Numbered from the stretch's first letter, positions 41,796 through 54,554 are shown. The stretch: 64,000 nucleotides of DNA from Nannochloropsis oceanica (GCA_004519485.1 CP038110.1:930001-994000), one strand, 5' to 3'. The notes: generated by a model from the letters alone, not told the origin. Numbers and translations: made by a program.

Positions 41796-44582
41796 TCATT
41801 TCGCCTTCTCAAGGTCGCTAATGTCCCGTACGACAACCTCGGTCTGGATTTTCGGCAGGCGCAATACCTGAGGCAAATCGCCAATCACCCCTTCTCCCGA
41901 CTTCGAGACCTCTACCAGCAAAGGCGGCGGGGCAATTAGCTGCCGCAGCGAAGTCATGTTATGATCCCATGTCTTAGACACATGCGCTTCAACGTGCTGT
42001 CCAAGCAGCTGCCTATATCGCGGGACCCCTTCCTCCGTCATTCCCTCGACATACTCAGCCTTCCACAAATCACTGACCCACTTTCCGCCTCCCAGCACGT
42101 CTTTCACTTCCTTTCGCAAGCGGTGCAGCGCTGGCGCACACACGCGGCGGGTGCCATTCGCGTGCAGGCATACTTCTCCAAGAGCTGATATGTCATCCTC
42201 CTCATAAGCTATGCCTCGGTTCCCATTGCCTCCGCTGGTGATCACTTGGGCCTCCTGCATTCCTTCTTCTATTACCACCTCAAAACCTGGCCGGCGTTTA
42301 GCCGCTTTATTCTTCACGTGAATTACCTCCTCGACCGTGGGTGCAGCACGAGGCTTGTCCAAAACCTTCAGCCAGATGTAGGCCCAGTTCGCCCAATTAA
42401 ATGTGGTGAAAAATTCTTCCCCAACATTTTCCTTGGCACTCTTCGAAAGCCGATCGTGCAAGCCTGGATCCGTACAGAGGTTGTACAAATGTTCCGCCAC
42501 TGCGTCCGTGTCACGCACTGGAACTAGAAAACCGTTCTCGCCGTGTCGAATCTGGAAAGGAATGCCACCAGCCGCATAGGCCACGACAGGCACGCCCTTG
42601 GCAATGGCCTCAGTTACTTTAACCTCAAAGCCCTCCCGATGACTGAGCTGCAAAGCACACAAAGCACCGCGGAGCACCACGTTCAAGATCTGGTCACAAG
42701 GCGGGATGCGAACAATTGTGACATGTGGTAAAAGGTCTCGGAAATCCTCTTGGTCCAGAATTGTGTGTGCCTCTTCAAACACCCAAGTCCCGTCCGGGTC
42801 ATCGACAGAACCATGCCCGCAGATGATGAGCTGGGGGAGACTTAACCCTTCCATGCACAACTGCTTGTGGAGGGGCTGCCATCCGCGGCCTTTCTGTTCC
42901 ACATCAAAGCCCCAGAAGTCATCTCTATCCTTGCAATCTCGATTCTTTACATCAATGCTACTGCCTTTTAAAACCTGATCGCTCGCTCGATTACCTGCAC
43001 CAGAATTCTTGTCGTCCAAGGCATCCAAAAACTTATGGTAAAGCTTACGATAGGACAGGAGCACGTCAGGTATGCCCTTTGAAGGGTCAAAGCGCGCTAC
43101 CTGTGCAATGTAAGGGCAATTCCAGTCCACACGCCGAGAGCCCTGATCATAGCAAATGCGATTGAAGACTTGCTGGTAATAAGTTATGTCGAAGTCGTCC
43201 AAAGGCTTGTTGAGGCCGTCCAGCGGGTCTGTAGCCGCAGGCATCATCACCACATTCTCCATCGGCACACAGTCAGGGACAAAGTTGCTCAAGGGATGAG
43301 AAACAAATAGGTCTGCTTGCTTAATGGCCGACCACAAGAAATCCCACGTCTGAGCTTGCGGCCCTTGAGGACTGTCTCGAATCAGGTCTGCGCGGATCTC
43401 AATGTGAGAACGGTAGACGACCTTGGCCTCCGGATTCAGCTGACGGATCCAAGGGATGAGACCGCTCACTTGAGGGTCATCAATAATAATCACATCAGAG
43501 GTCATTAGGGGTCCATCAGGATCATCCCAATGCCTTTCTACGTTCACCTTCGTCCATGCAAGCCACTTCGCCTTGTCCTCTTCCGTTAAGCACACATCCG
43601 GCGGGGCCACGCCTTGCAAAACATTATGAAACTTGCGCTTGGTAACGGTAAAAACCTCTGGAGAGGGTGTAGCCACGTACCAATGCACATCCACTTGGAG
43701 GTGATTGCATAAGCGCAGCAAGGCATGTCGCATTAAGGCCACTCCACCACCCTGAGGTGTGGAATTGAAGAAGGACACCTTGATGTGACGGCGGCGGATT
43801 TCATCGGCCATGGCTAGTACAGCATGCCACGTGCCTTCCGAACATTGCTTGCGATAGTCTTCGAGGTCATATAGATGAATGTCCATGTTGCAGTCCACCT
43901 CTACCTCATTGCGGTACCCCACCAAGACGCGCGGAATGTTGCCCGGGTATTGAGGTGACAACGTCAAAACTGCCTGCCGCACGGCTGTACTTGCCCGCTC
44001 GTCCAAAGTGGTGCCTTTCGAGCGCATCACATAAGGAATTGCATCCATTTCTAGCCACACACGTGACGACAAGGACGGGGCATCGGAACCATAAACCCGG
44101 AAGATGCGCTCTCGCCCGTAGTCGACGCACATGGTGGCACAACCCCGCTTCATGAAGCACATAGTGTTGCAGACCCGCAAGCCCAGGCCAATCACGTGGG
44201 CCTTCATATTCATACTGGCTTGATACTCTTTAAGCTTGTGAATGATGTGCTCCTCGAAGTACTCGACTTTAGCCGTCGTGTTGTTACAGTGGCTGACGTC
44301 GATCACCTCCTCATAGTAGTCCAAGGTGTAGGAGCCGTCGTGGGTGCACAGTCCATACCGTACCTCGTCTTGCGTCTCAAACACTTCCACTTCAATGCCC
44401 AGGTAGATGGGCTGGGGAATACGGTCGGCTGCCTTAACTTGCCGATGCGTGTACGACGGAAGGCCATCGTGAAGAACGCCTTGTGGGCGGCACATATCCT
44501 GGGGCTCAAAGGAGGCGGACCGTGGACGGCCCGAAGCAGGCAAGGAAGCGGAAGAGGGGAAATGCGGAAAAGGTGGCGCCAT
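41796..44582 (-). CDS. Trehalose phosphorylase/synthase, GT4 retaining type
   Basis: One intronless frame of 928 codons encodes a GT-B fold enzyme of the fungal-type trehalose phosphorylase / CCG-9 / TreT group, which interconverts trehalose (plus phosphate or NDP) with glucose and an activated glucose. Two Rossmann-like halves are visible. The N-terminal half has FFNSTPQGGGVALMRHALLR (residue ~270) and HWYVATPSPEVFTVTKRKFH. The middle has VYRSHIEIRADLIRD and ADLFVSHPLSNFVPDCVP. The C-terminal half has CPYIAQVARFDPSKGIPDVL and the donor-site E-x7-E motif (REGFEVKVTEAIAKGVPVVA, residues ~645-655), followed by GGIPFQIRHGENGFLVPVRD. It is longer than the roughly 700-residue fungal enzymes through extra residues at both ends. 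The start (MAPPFPHF) is the first Met, and the real one could be slightly downstream. Phosphorylase versus synthase cannot be told from sequence alone. Lack of introns among intron-rich neighbours hints at transfer or retroposition. Confidence 0.87.
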   Translation of the reverse strand: MAPPFPHFPSSASLPASGRPRSASFEPQDMCRPQGVLHDGLPSYTHRQVKAADRIPQPIYLGIEVEVFETQDEVRYGLCTHDGSYTLDYYEEVIDVSHCNNTTAKVEYFEEHIIHKLKEYQASMNMKAHVIGLGLRVCNTMCFMKRGCATMCVDYGRERIFRVYGSDAPSLSSRVWLEMDAIPYVMRSKGTTLDERASTAVRQAVLTLSPQYPGNIPRVLVGYRNEVEVDCNMDIHLYDLEDYRKQCSEGTWHAVLAMADEIRRRHIKVSFFNSTPQGGGVALMRHALLRLCNHLQVDVHWYVATPSPEVFTVTKRKFHNVLQGVAPPDVCLTEEDKAKWLAWTKVNVERHWDDPDGPLMTSDVIIIDDPQVSGLIPWIRQLNPEAKVVYRSHIEIRADLIRDSPQGPQAQTWDFLWSAIKQADLFVSHPLSNFVPDCVPMENVVMMPAATDPLDGLNKPLDDFDITYYQQVFNRICYDQGSRRVDWNCPYIAQVARFDPSKGIPDVLLSYRKLYHKFLDALDDKNSGAGNRASDQVLKGSSIDVKNRDCKDRDDFWGFDVEQKGRGWQPLHKQLCMEGLSLPQLIICGHGSVDDPDGTWVFEEAHTILDQEDFRDLLPHVTIVRIPPCDQILNVVLRGALCALQLSHREGFEVKVTEAIAKGVPVVAYAAGGIPFQIRHGENGFLVPVRDTDAVAEHLYNLCTDPGLHDRLSKSAKENVGEEFFTTFNWANWAYIWLKVLDKPRAAPTVEEVIHVKNKAAKRRPGFEVVIEEGMQEAQVITSGGNGNRGIAYEEDDISALGEVCLHANGTRRVCAPALHRLRKEVKDVLGGGKWVSDLWKAEYVEGMTEEGVPRYRQLLGQHVEAHVSKTWDHNMTSLRQLIAPPPLLVEVSKSGEGVIGDLPQVLRLPKIQTEVVVRDISDLEKAK

Positions 44583-45813
44583 AATATTTTACCGTCGTTG
44601 ATAACTCTACATGTCAAGTGCAGGAGACGGTGCGGTCGGGGACGGGAAGAGAAAGGGAGAGTGGGAGTGGTGAGTTCGGCAGAAAGAATTGCAAAAAGGT
44701 AAGGCGTGATATCATACAATTTGCCGATTTCTGCCGACCCTTCACAGCGGTGGCAGACACAACAGGGTCGCCAGCGAGTCACGAGCATCTACTGCCATGT
44801 TCCCCCTTCTTTCCTGGAATTTACCGGGCGGTCATGTGGAGCGTAAAAGGCCGCGTTCGGGTTTTGCCGCTTTACGTGCCATCTCACAGAAGTCCAGAGG
44901 GCAAACTGATCACGGCATGGATCCAAGGGCTGACAAAGTACCCAAAAAACATGTGACAGCCATCTTTATCCATTGCGGACATAGATATATATAGGAAATG
45001 AGGTCAACTTCTCGAGATCGGTCGTTCAGTCAGAACAGGTCAAGCTTCACTCTTGAGTGTATATTCAAAATCCCATTCCGCGACCCAAATCCAAGAAGAT
45101 ATACACTCCCTATTATCCTTTGGGAAGGCTCTTTCTGGCACGTGTCGAAGCCGACCACCACTGTACTGTGGGCAGCATTACACCCCCAGAATTAGATTAG
45201 GCATTCAATTCTTATGCACCCGAAAAATGTCGAGGCTTGTGCGGGTATGACACATGTGTGCCCGACATCCCCCCCCACTAATTAAAAGAAGCAAGCAGCG
45301 CATTCAACCTGATTGGAACAATACTTGTTGTCTTTTCTTTGTTCTGTTTTTTGCTGACCCTGCCATCGCTAATGACTGTCACTCCCTGTCTTAAAAATTA
45401 AATTTCTTTTCTCAATCACCCTTCTTCCTTCTCCCCCTCCTCCTTGCCTACCACCACTATAATCCATTTCAACGGACCACTCCGCTACCGTGTCATCCCT
45501 AACTGCAGTGAGTTCCTGTTACCTGTCCCCCTGTTAACTACAAGGCCTGAGGCCCCCGGCCACCGGTCCCCGGTCCTTCAGCTTCTTGTTCTACTACTTT
45601 ATGGGGAACTATTTTTTGACCTTTTCTTCCCAGTTCGCTCTTTTTCGAATGTCATTTGTTTCTTCGCCCTTCTAGTTCTTCTTCTTCTTCTTCTTCTTTT
45701 TCTTTTTCTTCTACTGCCCTGCTGACCGTTTCAATCTACATCACATTACAAATTACACGTCGTGCCCTTCCTCTCAATCTCCATTCCTCCCTCCCGCCCT
45801 CCCCTCTCTCCGT
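44583..45813. other. Intergenic, trehalose enzyme 5' flank
   Basis: This holds the promoter side of the trehalose enzyme and the 3' flank of the PX-domain gene, both on the minus strand. A CTT triplet run lies at about 45675-45712. No coding segment or regulatory motif could be supported. Confidence 0.5.
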
Positions 45814-48783
45814 TCACTCCTTTTCTCCGTACTTCACGAAGAGCTTTTCTCGGAGAGAAGCCACAAGGGACGCGAGGGTGGTGTCGCACGTCAGGGCACG
45901 GCCGAGAAGAGGCCGGCCGTGGAGGAGGGCCTCCAGGGCCTGAGGAAGGAACGGGGTGAGGGAGGGAAGGAGGAAGGGGAGGGAGGTAGGTGGACGTGAG
46001 TCACCGGTTGAGATTGATAGGCCCCGCGGTCGAAAGAAGAAAAGAAGTACTTTGAAAGAGGGCGAGTGGGAAGCATGGAGACAGAAAGAGAGAGAAAGAT
46101 AAAGGAAGAAAAGGAGAGAAAGTGAACGAGAGGGAGAAATCACAGAGAGCACGGTTACCTTGCCCTTCTCTTTCTCTTCCCCTGCCTCCTCTTCCTCCCC
46201 TTCCTCCTCCTGGATGGTGTTGGTCAGCGCCTTGAGCGACGGCCAGTCGAGCATGAGCTCATTCAGAAGGTCGCAGAGGTAGGTGTCCTGTGAGGGAGGG
46301 AGAGAGGGAGGGAGGGAGGGAGGGAGGAAAGGAGGGGAGGTCAGCTGTTGTCAATGACGTCAGTCCAGCGGTAGCTCTTTGAGGAAAGGAGAGACAAAGG
46401 AGAAAGGGAGGGAGAGAAGGAGAGAGGGAGGAGGAAGGGAGGGAGGGGATAACAATATACAGGACGACTGAGAGACGCCACACATACACATTCTTTCCTC
46501 CCTCCCTCCCTCCCTCCTAATCGACCCACCTCCATGAAGTCCTTCTTGACATCGATCTTGTCCAATACTGCCTGGAGCTTCCCCACCTTCCCTTCGAGGG
46601 TAGCCAGGCCCTTAGCAGACAGGGGCGAGATCGACTTGGTTTCGTAGGCAAGGTAGGCGGCCGTGGCTAGGGAGGGAGGGAGGGAGGGAGGGAGGGAGGG
46701 AGGGAGGGTCAGCAGCGTCCCGCTCGGTGGCGTGGTGGACTTACGCATGTACTGCCTCTCTGACACTTACGTTGCGATATATCTATATCAGAGGCTTAAT
46801 CAATCAGGACCAATGTCTATGTTTCCGATCAATCAAACGATCTCAGAATATCCCTTTCTTCCGTTTGCGGTCTGTTGCATTATTTCTCCTCCTTATCCCT
46901 CCCTCCCTCCCTCCCTCCCTTCCTCCCTTCCTCCCTCCCTTCCCACGTACATGAAAGCCGTCGCAGATCGACACTGTGGACGTAGGTAGGGAGGATGACC
47001 CGCCCCCTTTCCTTCCCTCCTTCCCCCCCTCCCTCTTGCTCGGAGTTGGAGGGGGGGGCGCGCGTGCTTCGAATGGGGCTATTGTAAGCAAAGAAGGAAG
47101 GAGAGGAGGGTGGCGGGGAAGGTCGCCCTGAGGGGAGAAGGGAGGGAGGGAGGGAGGAAGGGGTGAGGTTAGCCAGGAGGGGGGGAACGAGGGGAAGAGA
47201 GAGGAAGGGAAGGAGGGCACGGACCGAGCGTCTGCTTGATCCGGTCGATGCGGGCGGTGAGGTGGAAAAAGGCGTCGAGGGTGGGGGAGGGAAGGGCTTC
47301 CGATACGTGGGACAGGATGCGGAGGAGGTACTGAGAAAGGAAGGGAGGGAGGGAGGGAGGGAAGGAGGGGTGAGAGCGAGGAGTCAGGTCCAGAGCGGCA
47401 GGAGGAAATTTAAGCTCTTGAATCCTCGACTCTCCTCGCTTTCCAACCGTCCATCCGTCCTTCCGTCCCTCCCTCCTTCCCTCCCTTCCCACCTCCTCTA
47501 AGCCCTTCCTCCGCTTGGTCACCACCGCGGGCCCATTCGAGTCCACCCAAAACCGCTCCCTGGGTGGAAGGGGAAGGAGGGAGGGAGGGAGGGAGGGAGG
47601 GAGCGCGGCACGCAAGGCGAGGTCGAGGGCAGCAAAGTCGGAGTAGCGATGAGCGACAATCCAGGAGAAGGCATGTTCCGGCTGTACAAGGAAGGAAAGA
47701 AGGAGGGAGGGAGGGAGGGCAGGGGTGGGCGGTGGCGAGGGGCGACATGGGTGGCTGGGACCGAGGGAGAACGAAGGGAGGGAGGCAGGAAAGGAGGGAG
47801 GGAGGACGGGGAGAAGGGAAGGAGGGAGGGCGATGATGCACGTACCTCAAAGCCCCAGCAGCACTTTACCATGTACTCTGTGTAGGAGCTTCCGCTTCCC
47901 GGAGGAGTGGCAAGGCGAGACCCGACCATCTTGAGGGTGAACTGTCCCTCCTGTGGACGGTAGATAAGAGGGAGGGAGGGAGGGAGGGAGGGGCATTGGG
48001 ATCGAGTGAATGTACATGTATATATATATATATATAATACGCGTATTCTTCCTTTTGAAAGTGTACCTGTAGCATGGTTTTGGTGCTCTCCGGCCGAAAA
48101 TGCGAGGGGCTGGCCGGGCGAATTGAGCTATCGTCAACCCCATCCTCCATCCCTCCCTCCTTCTCTGCAGCGGCGGCAGCAGCAGTAGCCGCGCCGACAT
48201 CGCTCTCCCTCAAAGGAGGGGGAATGGGCAAGGCTGCTATCTCTTCAGCTGTGTGGCTAGTAAGGCTTTTCATCGGCGACGGTTTGCTTCCAGTCTCCGA
48301 GGAAGAGGAGGAGGAGGAGGACAGGGGGTGAATGGTGGAGGAAGAAGAAGGGGGGATGGAAGCAGGAGTAGAGTTCGGTGCTGTTGGGACCTCGGCAGGC
48401 TTGGGAGTATCCGAAGATGAGCTTGATGCGGAAGGCGTAGAGTCCGATGGGGTGGGAGCGCGCGGGTCCCCAGTCTCAGGTTTCCTATTCCCTTCCTTGC
48501 TCTCCTTTTCTCCCTCGTTCTCTGGCTTCAAGGGGACAGCACGGGTGGCGAAAGAGGCAGGAGTGACCACTTCGTCCGCCTTTTTTTCCACATCGGCAGG
48601 CGGGATGGCGGAAATGACGGGCGGTTCCACGGTAGCCTTTTTCGCGGCTGCAGATGTGTCCTTGGAGAGACTAGTGGGTGATGTGCTAGGGGTCATCCCC
48701 CCAGCGGCACTCGGAACTTGGCCTGAAATAGGCTTCTGGATCTTGCTGCCCTTGTTCTTGTTCTTCTTCTTGCCGTTACCCAT
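45814..48783 (-). CDS. PX-domain protein
   Basis: About eight or nine exons encode a phosphoinositide-binding PX-type protein, probably acting on endosomal membranes. Exon 1 (48067-48783) starts MGNGKKKNKNKGSK, possibly myristoylated with a basic patch. It continues as a 220-residue Ser/Pro/Thr-rich, likely disordered region. The PX domain spans the next exons: FTLKMVGSRLATPPGSGSS, YTEYMVKCCWGFE (47846-47950), HAFSWIVAHRYSDFAALDLA (RYSDF matches the PX phosphate-binding Arg motif; ~47609-47681), then ERFWVDSNGPAVVTKRRKGL and YLLRILSHVSEALPSPTLDA. The C-terminal helical part (LATLEGKVGKLQAVLDKID, DTYLCDLLNELMLDWPSLKA, ALEALLHGRPLLGRALTCDT) may bind partners but was not assigned. The join between about 47220 and 46670 (small exon VSICDGF) is uncertain. 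Its start is 880 bases from the divergent DOCK gene. Confidence 0.8.
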
Positions 48784-49663
48784 GGGTGTGTGTGAGTGTT
48801 CGGTGTGGCTATTTGTGGTGGGCGGTGTGGGTGTTCGGGGCGTGAGGAATGGGGGGGAGATGTAAGGAGGGGTCGCTTGAAGGGTCGAGGTGGAGAAAGC
48901 GAAACGCACTGAAAAGAACTGTGCCTGTGGTGCGTCCTATGCATGAATATGGAGTATTCAAACACAAGGTGGTTGAGGAGAAGCTGTTCTCAAGGCCATG
49001 GCCCTAGACAAGGGCAAGCGGAAAACGGAGGACATCCACGTCCGAAGCCCGAGCAACCATAAGCCCATTATTAATTGTCCGACTGAATCATAATCATCAC
49101 CGTTTCCCACACCGGCCGAATCCATGATCGTTATCACCTGCTTTAAGCCTCACCATCTTGACGACTGGGTATCTTCACACAAAATCACGCTTGTTCATTA
49201 CACATGCCATGTACCTGCGGGTGGTTGGTGCGGCTGTTTGCGACAATTCTTTATGTTGGACCGTTTTTCAGCAACGATCGGCGAGCGCCCGCATTCAAAA
49301 CATGACCGACCCAACCTACAGCCAGACTCCCACTCCCCGCATGCGCACAACTTGTACAGGCCTTTGCCCGCCACCATCGCCAGCACAAGATCTCACCTGC
49401 AGTTCAGGACTTCGAGCCGGGCGTGTCATCGCCCTTTGCCCTCCTTGGCTGTCTTGTGCGCTTTATCACCCTACCATCTCTGCAACTGGCGTGGCTTATC
49501 TCTGATTATCTGTCTTTCTGCCGAGCCGGCCAAAGCGGTGTGTCTCTAGCGAAGATCCACAGCAGCAGTATTAGCTGCAGTACCTACAGCGTAGTAGCAG
49601 CAACTCTCTGAGGTACCTGCTCGCACCAATTTGCAATTTGTAATCTGCAAGCAGCCAGTGAAT
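48784..49663. promoter_or_regulatory. Divergent promoter region, PX protein / DOCK
   Basis: Start codons at 48783 (minus) and 49664 (plus) face away from each other. The interval lacks GGGA/CCCT runs and supported coding segments. Specific elements could not be named. Confidence 0.45.
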
Positions 49664-52600
49664 ATGGAGGTCAAAACCGTCAAGCGCCAGAGCCTTTTCG
49701 AGTGGAAGGTACGCGCATATGATGCTAAGATAAGAAGGTGAAGGAAAGAGAAGGAAAAATACTTCTCTCTCACACTCACCTACCATCTTATTCATGAATA
49801 ATAAACAAAAAATGGAATAGGACTTGCATGAAACGTACAAGCGGCAGGAGGACAGTCTCCCCACAGCCGTACTCACGGCCTTGACGGGTAAGAGGTGGAG
49901 AAGAGGAGTAAAGGAGGGAGGGAGGGAATAAAGGAAAGGAAGCGATGAACATATTGGGGTGTGGCCGAGGGCTCGGTGCCATGTCCATCCTCTTCCTCAT
50001 CTTCTCGAGCGATTCTGCCCGCCCTCCCTCCCTCCCTCCCTTCCTCCCTCCCTTTCAGAATTCACCCGTGCCCCTCGCATAGTCTCTTTGCCTTCCCCCA
50101 CGATCTATGGCCTGGATGATGCGGAGGAAGGAGAGGCGAGCAAGTTCCTTTCGTCAGTAAGGTACGACCATAAACGAGAGAGGGAGGGAGGGAGGGAGGG
50201 AGGGAGGTGAGGAGTACGAGGGAGATTTGGGACTCGATCCCCAACGCCATGAGGCAAATGAACGACAGCGCGACCACTCTAAAATCTCTTTCTCTCTCCT
50301 TCCTTCCCTCCCTCCCTCCCCCTCCCTCCCTCCCTCCCTCCTTTTCAAACAGCGAGGTGGAGGGGGTCTCTCCCCCTAACTTTCCCAACGATGGCTTGGG
50401 CGAGTTGCCCTCCCTCCCTCCCTCCCTTCCTTCCTCCTCCACCACTCAGCCGCAGGCAACGGGGGCAGGGGAAGGCGACGAAGAGGAAGAGGAAGATCTT
50501 GGTGCGTCCATGTTGAGTGGGACAGGAGTCTGTGCATGGAATTCAATTGGCGCTGTAATGAATTTGATTTGACCCCTCCCTCCCTCCCTCCCTCCCTCCC
50601 TCCCTTCCTAGATCCTATTCGCCGCACCAATCCCCAGCTCTTGCAGCATTACCATCCAACCTACAAGGCGCCTAACCGCCTGGTATGTCCTTCCTGTCTC
50701 CCTCCTTCCCTCCTCCCCCCTCCTTCCCTCCCTTCCCGTCTGCCTTTCGTAAACGCTCATCCTACTCCCTCCGTCCCTCCATCCCTCCGTTCCTCCGTCC
50801 GTCCGTCCCTCCTTTCCTCCTTCCTTTCAGGCGGAAGAGGCCAAGGCACGTGATGATGGGCTTCGGTTATATTGGGATCGTCCGTACGGCTATGACTGGG
50901 TCCAGGTCCAGTGCAAGGAGGTGAGGGAGGGAGGGAGGGAGGGAGGGAGGGAGGGAGGGAAGGAGGGAGGGAGGGAGAGAGGGGGGGAGGGCGGTACTCA
51001 TCGCCATCTCGCCACTGAATACTATCCCTGCTTTCCTTCTTCCTCCCTTCCTCCCTCCCTTCCCTTCCTTCCTTCCTTCCCTCCTCACCCTCTCTCCTCC
51101 TAGGTTTCTTTCCGTGTAGGGGAGATCGAGCCGTTGTGGTGCTCTCTGGCCCTATATTGGTTGGACTGCCGCGTTGAGAAACAGCACCAGGTGGGGAAGG
51201 AGAGAGAGAGGAAGGAAGGAAGGGAAGGATGAGGGGATCTGGAAGACGCAGTCGTCTCTCTCCTTCCAAGGAGGGAGGGAGGGAGGGAGGGAGGGAAGGC
51301 GGGAGGGAGGGACATCAATGACGTCGACGTTGAAATTTATCGCTAATACGACTTATTAATAGTTATGATAATGATAATCCTCGTGATGACAATTCTACTC
51401 GTATTCAAAATAATAATAGCAATACTTACACCGCCATATCCACCACATAATAATAATACTTACACCGCCACATCCGTCGCATATGATTAACAGGTGAATG
51501 TGAACCTCGTCAACAGCGGCCGCATCACCGAGGTGTTCTCGTTTGAGGTCCGGAAGGAGGGAGGGAGGGAGGGAGGGAGGGAAGGAAGAAGTGATTCAGA
51601 AACGCATACTAATTGCCTGCTTTCCCTCCCTCCCTCCCTCCCTCCTCAGGCCACGTCTGTTGCCATACAGGAGAAATTCGCCCAAGTCCTCCACTCTCTC
51701 TCCTCCCCCTGCAGCCCCTCCTCGGACCCGACCTCCCCCCCGACCTCCCTCCCGCCCTCAGGCCCTGCCTCGTCCCCTTTCCTTGAAGCCAAAAATGCCA
51801 TGTTTTCCCTCTCTCCCGAACAGAGGCGGTCGGGGCTCTTTTTAGTGCTGCAGGTAGGGAGGGAGGGAGGGAGGGAGGGAGGGAGGGGAGACGAAATAGA
51901 AGCATAAGGGTCAAACAAGGTACTCGATCTCCAACAAACTACCTTCCCCTCCTCTCTCTCGCCCTCCCTCCCTCCCTCCCCCTCAGGTGTCCAAGGTACT
52001 ACAAGGCGACCCGGATAAAGTGCTGGAGCCCTACAGCAAAGGGAAGGGAGCTGCTGCCTCCCTCTCGTCCAAAGCCCACGAGGCCGCAGGTCAGGAGGGG
52101 GGGAGGGAAGGAAGGAAGGAGAGAGGGAGGGAGGGACGGAGGATAAGAGGGAAGGGCAGGCCTATCTCCTTCCCAATCAACGCTTAATTAGTCAACCAAA
52201 AAAATTATTTAATTAAATCATAAAAATACAGAGCGACTTGGGCTTTACAAGCAGCCCGTGGCCTTTGGCTTCCATCAGGTAGGTGCCGAAGCAGGGAGGG
52301 AGGGAGGGAGAAAGGGAGGGAAGAAAGAAGACGTAATCACAGGCCCTTATCCTACCTCTTTCTCTCCCTTCCTCTTTCTCTCTCTCCCTCCCTCTCTCCC
52401 TCCTTCCCTCCCTCCCTCTTCTCAGCTCTTCACGGACAAGGGCGAGCTTGCCAGCCCCATCAATATGGCCACCACCACCACCACAGCGACTCTCGGGGAG
52501 CAGAATAGCAGCAGCAGCAGCAGCAGCAGCACCACCACCACCAACAGCAGCAGCAGCAGCAGCAGGATGGCCATGCTCTCCCTCCCCTTCTACAAGCAGA

Positions 52601-54519
52601 AGACCGGCTTGTCCGACTCACAGGTAAAGTAAACCCCACACCCTCCCCTGCCCTCTCTCCCTCCGTCCCTCCGTCCCTCTCGCCCTCCTTGCTTCCTCCC
52701 ACATCTCGCCCTCGTCCCCTCCGTCCCTCTGTCCCTCCCTCTTCCCCCCCCCTCTAGCTGATGAACCAGATCGCAGAGATTTTGAGCGAGGCCCCAACGG
52801 CCAAAGAGCGCACGATGGAAGGCCGTTGCGTCATCGTGGTCGAGGTGAGGGAGGACGGGAAGGAGGGAGGGAGGGAGGGAAGGAAGAGGGGCACACACCT
52901 CTCTCTCTGAGTCCCGACCGTATCACATTTCCGTACTCACCCTCCTCCCCTCTCTCCCTCCCTCCCTGCCTCCCTCCAGGACCTAGGGAATGTAAAGGAC
53001 GTACTGACCAAAGTGACGCCTCGACCTCTCTTGATCGACTCCACGTACACGGCGCGCATAAAGGTGGGGAGATGGGCGGGAAGCAGGGGGCGAGGGAGGG
53101 AGGGAGGGAGGTGGAAGGAGAGGGGGCATGAGGATTTCTGTCATAGGCATTGGAACACACAAAAGGAATGAAATGAATGATACTCCACAATAATAGGCGC
53201 TCCCGCCGACGGCATCAGGGCCTGGTTCCATAGCGAAAGGGGGAGGAGGAAATAAGCCCTCTGCCTCTTCCTCCCTCCCTCCCTCCCTGACCGCGCCCGC
53301 CCGGCGCCTGGTCCGGGAGATACGGACGTTGCCCCTGTGGAACTTCAACTCGGTAGGGAGGAAGGGAGGGAGGGAGGGTAGGAAGGGAGGAAGGGTGGAA
53401 CAGCTCGCCTCGACGCTGACCACGTTAGCTGTTGCTTACTTTCCCTCCCTCCCTCCCTCCCTCCTTCCTCCTCACTCTTCAGATCTTCAATCCCGAGACC
53501 GGCCCCGGGAACAGGCCGCGCTCTGTGCCCATCAATACCGCCTTCTCGAACGTTCTATACCTCTACCCCCTCTCGCTGGACAAGAGCCAGTACAGGAATC
53601 TCACCATTAAGGTAGGGAAGGGCGGGAGGGAGGAAGTGAGGGCTGATGTGCCCTAAGAAGGAAAGGAATGATCACAAAGAAATTTTAACACCTTTCACAA
53701 TCCCCTCTCTCCCTCTCCCCCTCCCTCTTTCCTTCCCTCAGATCGAGCTTCGCGCCCTCCGTTCCTCCTCTTCCACATTCTCCTCCCCCGGGGGAGTCTC
53801 CTCTTCATCCTCCTCCTCTTCCTCCTCCTCCCTTCCCCCCTCCCCCTCCCACGACCGCGCCCGAGCCACGAGCAACCTCAGCGTCGCTTCCGCCGCCTCT
53901 TCCTCCCCCTCCCTCGGGTCCTATTCCTCCCCTCGTGACCGCTGGGAGGGATCGACTGCTCTCCCCTGCATCTACAATAAACAGCGAGGTCCCGTCTTTA
54001 CCAGCCACACCTACACCCAGGCATGTACCCCCTCCCTCCCTCCCTCCCTCCCTCCCTCCCTCCCTCCCTCCCTCCCTCCCGCCCTCCCTCCCTTTCTTTG
54101 CTGCTGCTTCTTTTTGCACTTGCGCCCGACGTCCTCACCCTGTCCTCTTCCCCTCCTTCCATCCCTCCCTCCCTCCCCCCCACCAGGTGTCCTACCACAC
54201 GCGCAACCCTCAGCTCAACGACGAGGTCAAGCTACGCCTGCCCGACGTCCTCACCCCGGCACATCACCTGGTCTTTTCCGTTTATCACGTTCATGTCAAG
54301 AAGCAGAGCAGCATCCTCTCTTCCCTCAAGCAGGTAGGGAGGGGGGTGAGTGAGGGAAGGATGGAAAGGGGAACGGAAGCAGGCAGGAAGGGAGGAAGGG
54401 AGGGAGGGAGGAGGGGTGGGGTGCAGAGAACACCCCTACCATGGGCAAGCTCATGTCAACAGTAAACGTCTATTACACGTACGCAACATGCACACACAGG
54501 CGGTGGGTGGTGGAAGTAG

Positions 54520-54554
<35 letters not shown>

